A stretch of DNA of 44,813 nucleotides. Origin: Acidobacteriota bacterium. Lineage in GTDB: Bacteria > Acidobacteriota > Blastocatellia > UBA7656. Below are positions 18,179 to 27,942 of this stretch, piece after piece. The translations under genes and the position numbers were made by a program. The DNA lies in the NCBI GenBank assembly GCA_038040445.1, contig JBBPIG010000027.1, positions 1-44,813 of the forward strand. The letters run 5' to 3'. Each line of letters starts with the position of its first letter. Position 1 is the stretch's first letter. The notes beneath the pieces were generated by a model, which saw only the letters and a program-made list of their open reading frames with translations, was not told where the DNA came from and did no database searches.

Positions 18179-18961
18179 TCAAAGCGCTTTGAGTCCGCTA
18201 TATTCCTTAAGCTCCCAGCTCGTGCCTTCTTTGGCGCGCCGCTTCACCAGTCCCAAGCCGGGCACGTAATGATCGACTGTAAGATTCTCCCCTATTTTGC
18301 GAGTGATCTTAACGGCGTTGAAAGTGCCGACCGCAGTGGTCACGTCCTCCGGACCGATCACCTCGAAGATGATGAACGTGAGATCGTCACCTCTCGACGG
18401 CGGCATGCCGGGGCTATGCACTATGGTACGGAAGGCGTGCGTCCAGGTCGTGCCCTTTCTCGAAATCGACTGTGGATCGACCATCATCACCGAATTCTCT
18501 CGATACTCAAAATCAAGCCTGGATTGTTGTCCGGCGATATTGCTCTCGGTTGTTTCTGAAAGGATCTGCACCCTCTCGCCATCGCAAACAAACTTTCTGA
18601 CTATCGATTGAACTATTTGCATGCCGCCGCTGCGGTCGACGAGTTGCGACCGTTGCGCGAAGACCTTGCGCCCTGCTTCGTCAGCGGCATCGACGATAAC
18701 AGTCAAGTCTCCGACTATGCCGCTGGAATAGTTGATCACAAATTTGGCAATTGACCCGGGCACGAGCGGGAAGTACGGGTTACATGCTTTGAAATTCGGA
18801 TCGGCTGCTTCGAGGGGCTTGATTGGTTGAGGCGGCTTGAAATTTGGGGCGCTGTTGGCGTTAAGATTTGAGCTGGCGTTGGAATTGATGTTGGTATTGG
18901 CGCCATTGCAGCCGCTGAGCGCGATCACGCCCAGCAGGATAATGACCAAACTGATTCGCAT
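18179..18961 (-). CDS. Putative lipoprotein of unknown function
   Basis: A 260-residue exported protein with a type II signal peptide: MRISLVIILLGVIALSGC, the cysteine being the lipidation site. A low-complexity Asn/Ser/Ala linker follows (NTNINSNASSNLNANSAPN), then a beta-rich domain with FPLVPGSIAKFVINYSSG and FNAVKITRK, ending VPGLGLVKRRAKEG. This layout resembles many acidobacterial lipoproteins that measure or bind at the outer membrane, but no named family is recognised. It ends 18 nt before the RidA start, so it may head the same transcript. Confidence 0.75.
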   Translation of the reverse strand: MRISLVIILLGVIALSGCNGANTNINSNASSNLNANSAPNFKPPQPIKPLEAADPNFKACNPYFPLVPGSIAKFVINYSSGIVGDLTVIVDAADEAGRKVFAQRSQLVDRSGGMQIVQSIVRKFVCDGERVQILSETTESNIAGQQSRLDFEYRENSVMMVDPQSISRKGTTWTHAFRTIVHSPGMPPSRGDDLTFIIFEVIGPEDVTTAVGTFNAVKITRKIGENLTVDHYVPGLGLVKRRAKEGTSWELKEYSGLKAL

Positions 18962-19160
18962 TGACGAGTCATTCCTTTCGATTAATTCTCGTTGGGAGCA
19001 ATCAAGTTATTAGCACCTCGGGGCCGCTGTTCGCAAGCAGTAGCCTGAACGCTTCTCATCGAACGATCGCGATGCTATAACGTTCGAGCCGGATGGACGA
19101 AGGCTGGATATCGCTTCCTTCGCCAGCTTGCCGGCACCGGCTTGAGTTCTCAAACACATC

Positions 19161-20057
19161 GTGAGCGAAGAACACACCAACGCCTCGCAGCGCGGCCCAG
19201 GCCGGGTAATGGCAGCGATGGGGTTCGCCGTTCTAGCGCTCGCGTTTTCTGCGATATTTATCATCAAGCTGGAGCAAGCAGAAGTTCCAGCGCCGGTAAT
19301 CGCGTTCTACCGGATGGCTGTCGCGACCGCGTTGCTATTGCCGCCGGCGCTGGCGTTCAAGTGGAAAGAGATTCGGTCGCTGGCGCGAGAAGATATCGGC
19401 TTGCTGGCGTTGGGAGGATTCTGCCTGGCGGTCCATTTCGGCGCGTGGATCACATCGCTCAAGTATGTCCCCATCGCCACCGCGGTGGTGTTGGTCAACA
19501 GTCATCCGTTGTTCGTAGTCATCGCTTCGTACCTCTTTCTCGGCGAGCGGCCCTCACGGCGTAGCCTCATCGGCGCCGGCGTCGGGCTCGCGGGGATGGC
19601 AGTTATTAGCCACGACGCTCTAGGGGACCTTCGACCGGCGATGAAGGGTGATGCTCTCGCGCTGTTGGGCGCCCTGGCGGTGGTCGGCTATTTTATCGTT
19701 GGCCGAAAGGCGCGAGCACGAATCAGCGTGCTTGGCTACGTCACTCCACTCTACGCCGTGTGCTCTTTGTTGCTGCTAATCTGGGTAATCGCCGCCGGTG
19801 ATCAGCTTCTTCCTTACAGCGCAAGCACGTGGGGATATCTGGCAGCGCTGGCGATTGTGCCGACGATAATTGGTCATACGGTTTTTAACTGGGCGATCAA
19901 GCACGTACGGCCAACGGCAATCTCATTGGCGTTTCTCGGCGAGCCGGTAGCAGCAAGCGTGCTCGCACTGATTTTCTTTGCGCAGCGCCCGCCGCTCGCA
20001 ACTTTGGCCGGCGGCGCTCTCGTGCTTGCAGGTGTTTATCTGACGACCTCGAAGTAG
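19161..20057 (+). CDS. EamA/DMT-superfamily transporter
   Basis: Ten predicted membrane helices in two EamA repeats. The first repeat covers FAVLALAFSAIFIIKLEQ to AVVLVNSHPLFVVIASYLFL followed by GERPSRRSLIG; the second ends PTAISLAFLGEPVAASVLAL with FFAQRPPLATLAGGALVLAG. The paired Glu-Arg/Pro turn after each terminal helix (GERPSRR, AQRPP) is typical of drug/metabolite exporters. The 298-residue length is standard. The GTG at 19161 lacks a good Shine-Dalgarno; a later ATG at 19209 just before the first helix is possible. Its stop codon lies inside the left arm of a long inverted repeat. Substrate unknown. Confidence 0.85.
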   Translation: MSEEHTNASQRGPGRVMAAMGFAVLALAFSAIFIIKLEQAEVPAPVIAFYRMAVATALLLPPALAFKWKEIRSLAREDIGLLALGGFCLAVHFGAWITSLKYVPIATAVVLVNSHPLFVVIASYLFLGERPSRRSLIGAGVGLAGMAVISHDALGDLRPAMKGDALALLGALAVVGYFIVGRKARARISVLGYVTPLYAVCSLLLLIWVIAAGDQLLPYSASTWGYLAALAIVPTIIGHTVFNWAIKHVRPTAISLAFLGEPVAASVLALIFFAQRPPLATLAGGALVLAGVYLTTSK

Positions 20058-20137
20058 CGTAGACTGTCTAGTCTGTGTCTGGCAATTCCCACACAAGTCG
20101 GATCACCAGACAACAGACTAGACAGTCTATGCTACTT
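20053..20137. repeat. Long imperfect palindrome between EamA transporter and pcp
   Basis: Left arm AGTAGCGTAGACTGTCTAGT at 20053 continuing through CTGTGTCTGG, right arm CCAGACAACAGACTAGACAG continuing to TCTATGCTACTT at 20137; about 30 paired bases with three irregularities and a ~23-base loop. The arm contains the transporter stop. REP-like or a bidirectional transcription barrier. Confidence 0.85.
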
Positions 20138-20149
20138 CCCAATGAGGTT

Positions 20150-20776
20150 ATGCGAGTGAAGAGACTACTGCTAACTGCCTTCGAGCCTTTCGCCGGTGAG
20201 GGCATAAACCCCTCGCTTGAAGCTGCCCGCCAAATGGATAAGATCGACTTTCGCGATGCGCTCGTCCGCATCGCCGAGCTTCCGGTTGATCGATACCGGG
20301 CGGTCGATATGGCACTCGAACTCATACGCGCGGGCCACCCAGATATCGTCATTATGCTCGGAGAAGCAGGAGGCAGATATCGAATCACGCCCGAGCGAGT
20401 CGCGATCAACGTCGATGACTTTCGCATTCCTGATAACGCGGGGAATAAACCCAGGGACGAACCCATTGTCCAAGGCGGACCGGTCGGATATTTTTCAACG
20501 CTTCCGATTCGCGCGATCACCGATCGGATCAACAGAGCGCTCATTCCGGCAGCGATCTCAAACAGCGCCGGCGCATATTTGTGCAACAGGCTCTTCTACA
20601 GCGCGATGCATTCGATTAGCGTCGGACGGCTGCCCGCGATCGCCGGCTTCATACATCTGCCTTATCTTCACGAGCAGGCAATAAACAAATATCCGGACGT
20701 GCCCAGCCTCTCACGGGAATCGATAGTGGAAGCGGTACGGCTGGCGATCGAAGTTTCGCTAAGCGATGAGAACTAA
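20150..20776 (+). CDS. pcp: Pyroglutamyl-peptidase I (peptidase C15)
   Basis: A cytosolic cysteine peptidase that removes N-terminal pyroglutamate. The fold signature LLLTAFEPFAGEGINPSLEA opens the protein; GEAGGRYRITPERVAINVDD carries the catalytic Glu, AGAYLCNRLFYSAMH the nucleophile Cys, and IAGFIHLPYLHEQ the His. Length (208 residues) is normal. I use ATG 20150, but GAGG at 20144 is better spaced for a GTG at 20156, so the protein may begin VKRLLLTAF. Ends 11 nt from the convergent serA stop. Confidence 0.9.
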   Translation: MRVKRLLLTAFEPFAGEGINPSLEAARQMDKIDFRDALVRIAELPVDRYRAVDMALELIRAGHPDIVIMLGEAGGRYRITPERVAINVDDFRIPDNAGNKPRDEPIVQGGPVGYFSTLPIRAITDRINRALIPAAISNSAGAYLCNRLFYSAMHSISVGRLPAIAGFIHLPYLHEQAINKYPDVPSLSRESIVEAVRLAIEVSLSDEN

Positions 20777-20787
20777 GCCGAGATGCG

Positions 20788-22368
20788 TCACAGCTTTACT
20801 TGCTTGACTGAGATGACGCCTGGCAGCGAAGCAAGCGCGCTCAGTGTTTCTTCGGACATGGGCTGGTCGATCTGAATCAACGCCAGCGCGCTCTCTCCAA
20901 TCTTCTTGCGCCCGAGATAGAGCCGGCCGATGTTGACGTGGTTCTCGCCTATGAATGTAGCGATGCTTCCGAGAACGCCGGGCTGGTCGCGGTTGAAGAG
21001 CAGAAGCATGTGGCCCTTTGGGATCGCTTCGAGACTAAAGCCGTTGATTCGAACTATGCGTCCGTCGCGGCGGCCGAATAGCGCTCCCGCGACTTCGCTT
21101 TCGCGCTCCGCGGTCACCGCCCGAACTCGAATCATGCTCGCGAAGTCTCGCGCGCGGCGCGACAGCGATTCGCTGACTTTAATGCCACGCTGTTCGGCGA
21201 CCATTGCCGCGTTGACCATATTCACCCGCTCGATCACCGGGCCGAGCAGCCCTGCGAGCACCGCTTGAGTTATGGGCTTGACGTCGTACTCGGTGACCTC
21301 GCCCGAGTATTCGATGGCGACCTCGCGTAAGTCGTGGCCGAATACCAGACCTTGAAAGAGGCCTATCTTATCGCCAAGGGAGATGTATGGTCCGATGGAC
21401 GCGAGCAGCTCGGCGCTTACTGCGGGCATGTTGACTGCGCCGCGCACCGTGCCGTGTTTCAAGTAGTCAAGCACCTGCTCGGCAATCATCGTCGCTACTC
21501 CAAGCTGAGCTTCGGTCGTCGATGCTCCAAGGTGAGGCGTTGTGATCACCTCATCGAGCGCAAGCAGCGCATTGTCGGGCGGCGTCGGTTCCTGCTCGAA
21601 CACGTCCAGCGCCGCGCCTGCGACTTTGCCGGAGCGGATCGCATCGATCAGGGCTCGTTCATCAATCAAGCCGCCGCGAGCGCAGTTGATGAGTCTCACG
21701 CCGTGTTTCATTTTGTCGATTGCGGCGGAGTTGATCATTCCGCGAGTTTCATCCGTTAGCGGCGTGTGGATCGTGATGAAATCGGCGCGGGCTATGAGAT
21801 CATCGAGCGCGATCATTTCGATGCCGAGCTCGTGCGCGGCTTCACGCGTGAAGTAAGGATCGTAAGCCAATATGTTCATCCCGAACGCGCGCGCGCGCTC
21901 GGCGACGGCCGTGCCGATGCGCCCGAGTCCGACGATCCCCAGCGTCTTGCCCATAAGCTCGACGCCGAGGAATCTGTCCTTCTCCCAGCGGCCGGCTTTA
22001 GTTGAAGTCACGGCTTGCGGTATCTGGCGCGCGAGCGACAGCAGCATCGCCATTGTGTGCTCGGCCGTAGTGACCGTGTTTCCGGCAGCAGCATTCATCA
22101 CCACCACGCCGCGCCGCGTAGCGGCGGCGACGTCAATGTTGTCGACGCCCGTGCCGGCGCGGCCAACGACGCGGAGGTTGGTTGCTCGGTCGATCAGATC
22201 GGCGGTGACACTGGTCTTGCTGCGAACGATCAGCGCGTCGTAACCGCCGATGATTCGAGCGAGTTCATCGCCGCTGATCGAAGGCTGTTCGTCGACCGTC
22301 ATGCCGCTGGCTGATCTGAGCTTGTCAACCCCGCTCTTCTCCAATCCGTCACAAACGAGAATGCGCAT
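20788..22368 (-). CDS. serA: D-3-phosphoglycerate dehydrogenase
   Basis: Catalyses NAD-dependent oxidation of 3-phosphoglycerate, first step of serine synthesis. Start ATG at 22368 (MRILVCDGLEKSGVD), giving 526 residues, the normal size of the long form; upstream in-frame codons translate to an unrelated basic leader. Domains: substrate domain with DALIVRSKTSVTADLI; Rossmann GIVGLGRIGTAVAERARAFG; catalytic Arg in NCARGGLIDE, Glu in LDVFEQEP and His in TTPHLGASTTEAQ; then the allosteric-substrate-binding (ASB) domain and a C-terminal ACT domain (LLFNRDQPGVLGSIATFIGE) that usually senses serine. Monocistronic by context. Confidence 0.95.
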   Translation of the reverse strand: MRILVCDGLEKSGVDKLRSASGMTVDEQPSISGDELARIIGGYDALIVRSKTSVTADLIDRATNLRVVGRAGTGVDNIDVAAATRRGVVVMNAAAGNTVTTAEHTMAMLLSLARQIPQAVTSTKAGRWEKDRFLGVELMGKTLGIVGLGRIGTAVAERARAFGMNILAYDPYFTREAAHELGIEMIALDDLIARADFITIHTPLTDETRGMINSAAIDKMKHGVRLINCARGGLIDERALIDAIRSGKVAGAALDVFEQEPTPPDNALLALDEVITTPHLGASTTEAQLGVATMIAEQVLDYLKHGTVRGAVNMPAVSAELLASIGPYISLGDKIGLFQGLVFGHDLREVAIEYSGEVTEYDVKPITQAVLAGLLGPVIERVNMVNAAMVAEQRGIKVSESLSRRARDFASMIRVRAVTAERESEVAGALFGRRDGRIVRINGFSLEAIPKGHMLLLFNRDQPGVLGSIATFIGENHVNIGRLYLGRKKIGESALALIQIDQPMSEETLSALASLPGVISVKQVKL

Positions 22369-22567
22369 AAGAACTTCGACTCCCGGATTCGAAGCTCGAA
22401 TTGTACCGGACGTGCAGACTTCCTTCCACCGCACGCCCGCTTGGGGATTCGTGACGGCGCGCGATTGTCTCGCGGCGCCCTCGATCAATCTTGCTTTGCT
22501 TGGCTTGCGCAATCTTGCTGACTGTCAGCACCTTGTTGTGGCAAAGTGACTTGGCTGGAGAGCGCAG

Positions 22568-22846
22568 ATGACCAACTGGCAATTCATAACGATCATTGGT
22601 ACGTTCGTGCTGAGTTTTTTTGGATTCATCCTGACCATTCTCGGCACGGCGCGCTCAACGCAGGCTGCGCTCAACGAGCAATTCACCGCCTTTAGAAACG
22701 AGATGAAGGCCGAGATGGAGACGCTGCGGAACGAAATTCGTCAGAACGATAAACGATACGAAGAACGCTTCGCCCGCCTCGACGCCGACATCCGCGAGAT
22801 CAAGGATGACCTCCGCCAAGTCTTCAAACCTGTCCTGCCGCACTAG
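22568..22846 (+). CDS. Small membrane protein with coiled coil
   Basis: A 92-residue protein: N-terminal transmembrane helix (FITIIGTFVLSFFGFILTIL), then a charged heptad-repeat helix (FRNEMKAEMETLRNEIRQND, YEERFARLDADIREIKDDLR). GGAGAG is 8 nt before the ATG. This architecture is common in bacterial genomes, often as a tethered oligomerising helix, with no established function. It precedes the rplU promoter and is probably a separate unit. Confidence 0.75.
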   Translation: MTNWQFITIIGTFVLSFFGFILTILGTARSTQAALNEQFTAFRNEMKAEMETLRNEIRQNDKRYEERFARLDADIREIKDDLRQVFKPVLPH

Positions 22847-22879
22847 CCGATCCGCTATAACCGACCACGTTTGGAGGCG

Positions 22880-22909
22880 TTGACACTCGATTCAAGCGCC
22901 CGCTATACT
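22880..22909 (+). promoter_or_regulatory. Sigma-70 promoter of rplU-rpmA
   Basis: TTGACA at 22880-22885 matches the -35 consensus exactly, TATACT at 22904-22909 matches five of six -10 positions, and the spacer is 18 bases. It lies ~45 bases before the rplU start, leaving a short leader with GATTTTTTGGAGGGAG. Confidence 0.8.
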
Positions 22910-22951
22910 TTTGGACTTTCGTCAGAAGCGATTTTTTGGAGGGAGCTAACC

Positions 22952-23275
22952 GTGGCATACGCGATCATTCAGTCCGGCGGCAAACAGTTCCGAGTCACTG
23001 AGGGAGAGATCGTTCGTCTCCCCTCGATCAGAGCGGAAGTCGGCGCGTCGGTCGAGCTTGAGGCGCTTTTGCAAGCCGATGGCGACCGCATTCAAGTCGG
23101 GCAAGTCGGCGGCGATCAAGTCAAGGCTACCGTCGTCGAGCACGGCCGCGGCAAGAAGGTGATCGTCTTCAAGAAGAAGCGCCGCAAGCAATACAAGAAG
23201 ATTCACGGTCATCGCCAGGACTTCACCGCGGTTCGGATCGAATCAGTTGGCGCGGCTTCGGACAAATCAGAATAG
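22952..23275 (+). CDS. rplU: 50S ribosomal protein L21
   Basis: Binds 23S rRNA in the large subunit. The GTG start at 22952 with a strong GGAGGGAG gives MAYAIIQSGGKQFRVTEGE, the exact usual L21 N-terminus; frame upstream is only leader. The C-terminal basic loop VFKKKRRKQYKKIHGHRQDF is the diagnostic rRNA-binding motif. 107 residues. First gene of rplU-rpmA. Confidence 0.97.
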   Translation: MAYAIIQSGGKQFRVTEGEIVRLPSIRAEVGASVELEALLQADGDRIQVGQVGGDQVKATVVEHGRGKKVIVFKKKRRKQYKKIHGHRQDFTAVRIESVGAASDKSE

Positions 23276-23333
23276 GCAGCGATCGACCGCGGATGGTTAC
23301 AGCCGTTCGCTTTGATCGCTCGACAGAGGATTT

Positions 23334-23590
23334 ATGGCACACAAAAAGGGAGTAGGCAGTTCGCGGAATGGGCGCGACTCGAACGCGCAGCGGCTCGGCG
23401 TCAAGCGGTTTGGCGGCGAGAGCGTGTTGGGCGGCGCGATTCTGGTTCGTCAGCGAGGCACGAAATTCAAGCCCGGCAACAACGTTGGCCGCGGTTCGGA
23501 CGACACGCTCTTCGCGCTGGTCACCGGCGTCGTCAAGTACGAAGAGAAGGGACGCAAAGGCAAGTTCATCAGCGTGTACCCGCAATCTTA

Positions 23591-23591
<1 letters not shown>
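23334..23591 (+). CDS. rpmA: 50S ribosomal protein L27
   Basis: L27 reaches the peptidyl-transferase centre with its N-terminus. The sequence begins [20 protein letters not shown], i.e. without the cleaved leader found in Firmicutes, and continues [16 protein letters not shown]. 85 residues, 58 nt after rplU, AGAGG before the ATG. Confidence 0.97.
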
Positions 23592-24696
<1,105 letters not shown>

Positions 24697-24766
24697 TTCC
24701 GGGTTCCGGGTCTGTCTATCGGTCGAGTTAATCGTATGAACCCTGAACCCTGAACCCTGAACACAG
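24697..24766. repeat. Intergenic repeat of CCGGGTT / TGAACCC words
   Basis: GTTCCGGGTTCCGGGT at the left and three TGAACCC units at 24737-24762 can pair in part. The array occupies the obgE-nadD gap and runs up to the nadD ATG, which therefore has no independent Shine-Dalgarno. Confidence 0.75.
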
Positions 24767-25432
24767 ATGATGGACGAACGCCGCATAGCAGCATTCGGAG
24801 GAACATTCGATCCGGTGCACAACGGACACATTGAAGTCTCGCGCGCCATCGTCCAGAACTTCCTGCTTGATCAACTGCTGATCATTCCTGCAAACAGGCC
24901 GCCGCATAAGAACTCGAGCGCAATCGCTGACGCTTACCATCGATTTGCAATGTCGGTCATGGCTTCGCTCGAGGAGCCGCGGGTGGTGGTTTCAACTATC
25001 GAACTGGAATCGCCCGACCGTCCATACACGTTTGAGACCGTCGAGCGGCTTCGAAGCATTTTCGGAACTAGGACCAGACTGTTTTTTGTTTTGGGCGCGG
25101 ATTCGTTCGAGGAGATCAGCACCTGGCGCGAACCCGCGCGATTGCTATCGTCCACGAACCTAATTGTAGTTGCGCGGCCGGGGCACGAGGTGACTTCATC
25201 GCACCTGGACGAGCGATTCAGGTCAACCGTCGTGGACTTGCGCGGACGCGACGGTAAGCTCGAGATAGGCGGAGAGTTGAACGAGCATCGTATCTACTTG
25301 ACCAGCTATGTTAACACCGGCATCTCGTCTACGGAGATCAGGCAAAGAGTGCGCGACGGAAAGTCGATAGAAGGCCTGGTGCCGGCGCACGTGGCCGACT
25401 ATATCAGAAAGTACGAACTGTACAGACGGTGA
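24767..25432 (+). CDS. nadD: Nicotinate-nucleotide adenylyltransferase
   Basis: Makes nicotinic acid adenine dinucleotide from NaMN and ATP. The nucleotidyltransferase motif GGTFDPVHNGHIEVSRA is at the N-terminus, followed by IPANRPPHKNSS (substrate loop), FFVLGADSFEEISTWREP and the second ATP motif TGISSTEIRQRVRDG. 221 residues is typical. Two adjacent ATGs are possible starts. It sits in the obgE-nadD-rsfS arrangement common in bacteria. Confidence 0.95.
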   Translation: MMDERRIAAFGGTFDPVHNGHIEVSRAIVQNFLLDQLLIIPANRPPHKNSSAIADAYHRFAMSVMASLEEPRVVVSTIELESPDRPYTFETVERLRSIFGTRTRLFFVLGADSFEEISTWREPARLLSSTNLIVVARPGHEVTSSHLDERFRSTVVDLRGRDGKLEIGGELNEHRIYLTSYVNTGISSTEIRQRVRDGKSIEGLVPAHVADYIRKYELYRR

Positions 25433-25436
25433 CTTA

Positions 25437-25835
25437 ATGGGTGGTGGCGCTGACAAACAACCCCGATCGCGATCGGTACCGGTGCTGGAAACTGAAACCG
25501 CGGTCATGATCGCGGCTCGCGCCGGAATCGACAAGAAGGCGACCGATCTGGCCGTGCTTGACCTGCGGCAAGTCGCCTCCTTTACAGAGTATTTCCTGAT
25601 TTGCACCGGTGCGAGCACGCGGCAGGTACAAGCTATTTCCAACGCAGTTGAAGAGGCGTTGCTTCAGAGCGGCAAACGCCCGCTTCACATCGAAGGCTAT
25701 AGCAGTGCAGAATGGATTCTGCTAGACTACGGCGATTTTATCGTGCATGTGTTCGGGCCGGCATCGCGCCGGTTTTACGATTTGGAGCGTTTATGGCGCG
25801 ACGCGCCTCGCGTTGAAGTAGCCAGTGACGTGTAA
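25437..25835 (+). CDS. rsfS: Ribosomal silencing factor RsfS
   Basis: Binds L14 and blocks 30S-50S joining in poor nutrients. DLAVLDLRQVASFTEYFLIC, TGASTRQVQAISNAVEEAL, HIEGYSSAEWILLDYGDFIV and HVFGPASRRFYDLERLW are the family blocks. Four bases after nadD, so co-translated. The N-terminus is about 20 residues longer than in E. coli; a start nearer MIAARAGIDKKA is possible. Confidence 0.94.
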   Translation: MGGGADKQPRSRSVPVLETETAVMIAARAGIDKKATDLAVLDLRQVASFTEYFLICTGASTRQVQAISNAVEEALLQSGKRPLHIEGYSSAEWILLDYGDFIVHVFGPASRRFYDLERLWRDAPRVEVASDV

Positions 25836-25857
25836 TGCATGGTGATAGCGAGGCCGC

Positions 25858-26850
25858 GTGACCAGCGGACCATGCATAAGCACTTCAGTCAGTCTTATGA
25901 AGCTCGTTGCCAATTCGCCGGCTATGCAGAAGGTCGCGGAACTGATCGACAGAGTCGCGGCCACCGGGTCGAACGTGCTGGTGTTGGGCGAATCGGGAAG
26001 CGGCAAAGATGTCGCGGCTCGGCTTATTCACGATCGCAGCCTTCGACGCGATCGGGCGTTTGTAAAGATCGACTGCGCGGCGTTGCCCGAAGACCTTCTG
26101 GAGTCGGAGTTGTTCGGTTATGAGAAGGGGGCCTTCACTGGTGCGACCGAATCGAAGCCCGGACGATTTGAGGCAGCCGACGGCGGCACCCTGGTGCTCG
26201 ACGAGATAGCCAGCCTCATGTCGTCGTCTCAGGCGAAGCTCCTGAGGGTGATTGAGGAACGCAGGTTTGAGCGGCTCGGCGGGAAGCAACCGGTAAAGAT
26301 CGACGTTCGTATAATCGCGTTGGCGAACATCGATATCAAGCAGGCCGTGCGAGTTCGAACTTTTCGCGATGATCTGTACTACCGGCTCGCGGTGGTGACT
26401 ATTGAGCTGCCGAGGCTGGTCGATCGACTCGAGGATTTGCCTCAGCTTGCAGACGAGTTCGTTAGACAGTTTGCGTCTCGCAGCGGCCGGGATGGCGTAC
26501 GGCTTTCAAAGGCGGCCCTGGAGGCGCTTTCGAGCTATGATTTTCCAGGCAATGTTCGAGAGCTAAGGAACATCATAGAACACGCGGTGGTCACGTCGAG
26601 CGAAGACGTTATCGAGCCGGCGGGGTTGCCCGAGTACTTGCGATCGGCTGCGCGGCTGATGCAATCGCGCAAGACAAAGCCATCGCTCGCGGAGCTGGAG
26701 GCTGTCTATATCGCCGAGGTGCTCGAGCATACGCGCGGAAACAAAACGCGCGCGGCCGAGATATTGGGAATTAGCCGCAAGAATCTCTACGAAAAGATGC
26801 GGCGGTATAACATCGGCAAGCTGGGAACGGGCAGCCCGGCGCTGAACTAG
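25858..26850 (+). CDS. Sigma-54-dependent transcriptional activator lacking a sensor domain
   Basis: A 330-residue AAA+ activator of RpoN promoters. Walker [16 protein letters not shown], the sigma-54 loop [11 protein letters not shown], Walker [11 protein letters not shown], and the sensor/arginine-finger block [17 protein letters not shown] are all present. The Fis-type helix-turn-helix is at the end ([36 protein letters not shown]). No receiver, PAS or GAF domain precedes the AAA+ core, so control must come from elsewhere or it is constitutively competent. GTG at 25858 has GAGG 4 nt upstream; ATG at 25897 would start right at the domain. It interrupts the usual rsfS-rlmH neighbourhood. Confidence 0.92.
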   Translation: MTSGPCISTSVSLMKLVANSPAMQKVAELIDRVAATGSNVLVLGESGSGKDVAARLIHDRSLRRDRAFVKIDCAALPEDLLESELFGYEKGAFTGATESKPGRFEAADGGTLVLDEIASLMSSSQAKLLRVIEERRFERLGGKQPVKIDVRIIALANIDIKQAVRVRTFRDDLYYRLAVVTIELPRLVDRLEDLPQLADEFVRQFASRSGRDGVRLSKAALEALSSYDFPGNVRELRNIIEHAVVTSSEDVIEPAGLPEYLRSAARLMQSRKTKPSLAELEAVYIAEVLEHTRGNKTRAAEILGISRKNLYEKMRRYNIGKLGTGSPALN

Positions 26851-26923
26851 CCGGTTCCGAGTTTCGGGTTCTGGGTTTCGGGTTAAGGGAACTATGAACC
26901 AGAACTCGGAACCCGGAACCATC
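26851..26923. repeat. Intergenic hairpin of GGGTTTC / GGAACCC words
   Basis: Left arm GGTTCCGAGTTTCGGGTT plus CTGGGTTTCGGGTT; right arm GAACTCGGAACCCGGAACC. Arms are complementary. It fills the gap up to the rlmH ATG. Confidence 0.8.
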
Positions 26924-27391
26924 ATGAAGCTGCGGATCGTTTGGATCGGCAAAACGAAAAACGCTCCTGCGAAGCAATTGCTTCAGGAATACCTGGAGCG
27001 CGTCGGCAAGTTTGCCGCCGTTGAAGTAACCGAGTTGCGCGATCGCAATGACGTCGGCAGCGATACGCGACGGATCATTGATAAAGAGGGCGAGGACATA
27101 CTTGCTCGAACAGCGGCGGCCCCGTATCTTATTGCGCTTGACGAGCGCGGGCGCGAGCTTGATTCGATCAAGCTGGCCGAGCTGATCGAAAAGCACAGGG
27201 TGCTGGGTACGAAGCAGTTGACGTTCGTGATTGGCGGATACGGTGGACTATCGGAGGCGGTGTGTAGGCGAGCGGATTTTGTGCTGGCGTTGTCGAAAAT
27301 GACCCTGACCCACGAGCTCGCGCGAGTCTTGTTGATGGAGCAGATCTACCGTGCTTTTACAATTATTCATGATTTGCCTTATCAAAAGTGA
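26924..27391 (+). CDS. rlmH: 23S rRNA (pseudouridine1915-N3)-methyltransferase RlmH
   Basis: SPOUT methyltransferase acting on helix 69 of 23S rRNA. Starting at ATG 26924 (MKLRIVWIGKTK) gives 155 residues, the family length; an ATG ten codons earlier is repeat-derived. Signature blocks: LIALDERGRELDSIKLAELI, the SAM-binding knot FVIGGYGGLSEAV, and the C-terminal LSKMTLTHELARVLLMEQIY with RAFTIIHDLPYQK. Confidence 0.95.
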   Translation: MKLRIVWIGKTKNAPAKQLLQEYLERVGKFAAVEVTELRDRNDVGSDTRRIIDKEGEDILARTAAAPYLIALDERGRELDSIKLAELIEKHRVLGTKQLTFVIGGYGGLSEAVCRRADFVLALSKMTLTHELARVLLMEQIYRAFTIIHDLPYQK

Positions 27392-27468
27392 GGAGCCCGT
27401 GGCGAGTGAGTCTGAACCGAGCATTGGGTAAAGGGGATAGTTAAAGAAACTGGACCAGGAGAATTTCG

Positions 27469-27837
27469 ATGGACAAAAGGAAATTAAGACAATACGAGGC
27501 CATGTTGACCGAGCAAAGAAATTCGCTGCTGGGCATGGTAGAGCGCACTGAAGACTACGGCCGCGAGGCTGACCGCGATGTCAGCCAGGATCCCGCCGAC
27601 AAGGCGTCGAACTCATACACTAAAGAGCTTCTCTTCTCTCAGAGCACAAACGAGCGCAATACGCTCCGGTTGATCGAAGAAGCGTTGGATCGAATCACCG
27701 AGGGGACTTTTGGCGAGTGCATGAACTGCAGTGAGGATATTCAGCCCAAGCGACTCGATGCCATACCCTGGACGCCTCACTGCATCAAGTGTCAGGAGCA
27801 AATGGAGCTAGGCCTGCTAGTTGAAAAAGAGAGTTGA
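27469..27837 (+). CDS. DksA/TraR family zinc-finger protein
   Basis: A 122-residue protein with an N-terminal coiled-coil hairpin ([20 protein letters not shown]), a [10 protein letters not shown] tip-like loop and a C4 zinc finger: [12 protein letters not shown] and [10 protein letters not shown]. The acidic pair at the coiled-coil tip that lets E. coli DksA act in the RNA polymerase secondary channel corresponds to the DPAD region. Shine-Dalgarno AGGAG. Probably modulates transcription initiation; some homologues are simple YteA/TraR-like proteins of unknown role. Confidence 0.9.
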   Translation: MDKRKLRQYEAMLTEQRNSLLGMVERTEDYGREADRDVSQDPADKASNSYTKELLFSQSTNERNTLRLIEEALDRITEGTFGECMNCSEDIQPKRLDAIPWTPHCIKCQEQMELGLLVEKES

Positions 27838-27942
27838 TTTGAAGATCCGCCCGCAAAACTATTAGACACAGTCGCCGACTTGTGGGGCCTACACACTTTG
27901 TTTAGCCTTCCTCTTAATATTCTCACTTGTGGAGGATCAAGC

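Noticed and set aside
26894-26923. N-terminal extension of RlmH
   Set aside because: Ten codons derived from a hairpin repeat; the later ATG gives the standard 155 residues.
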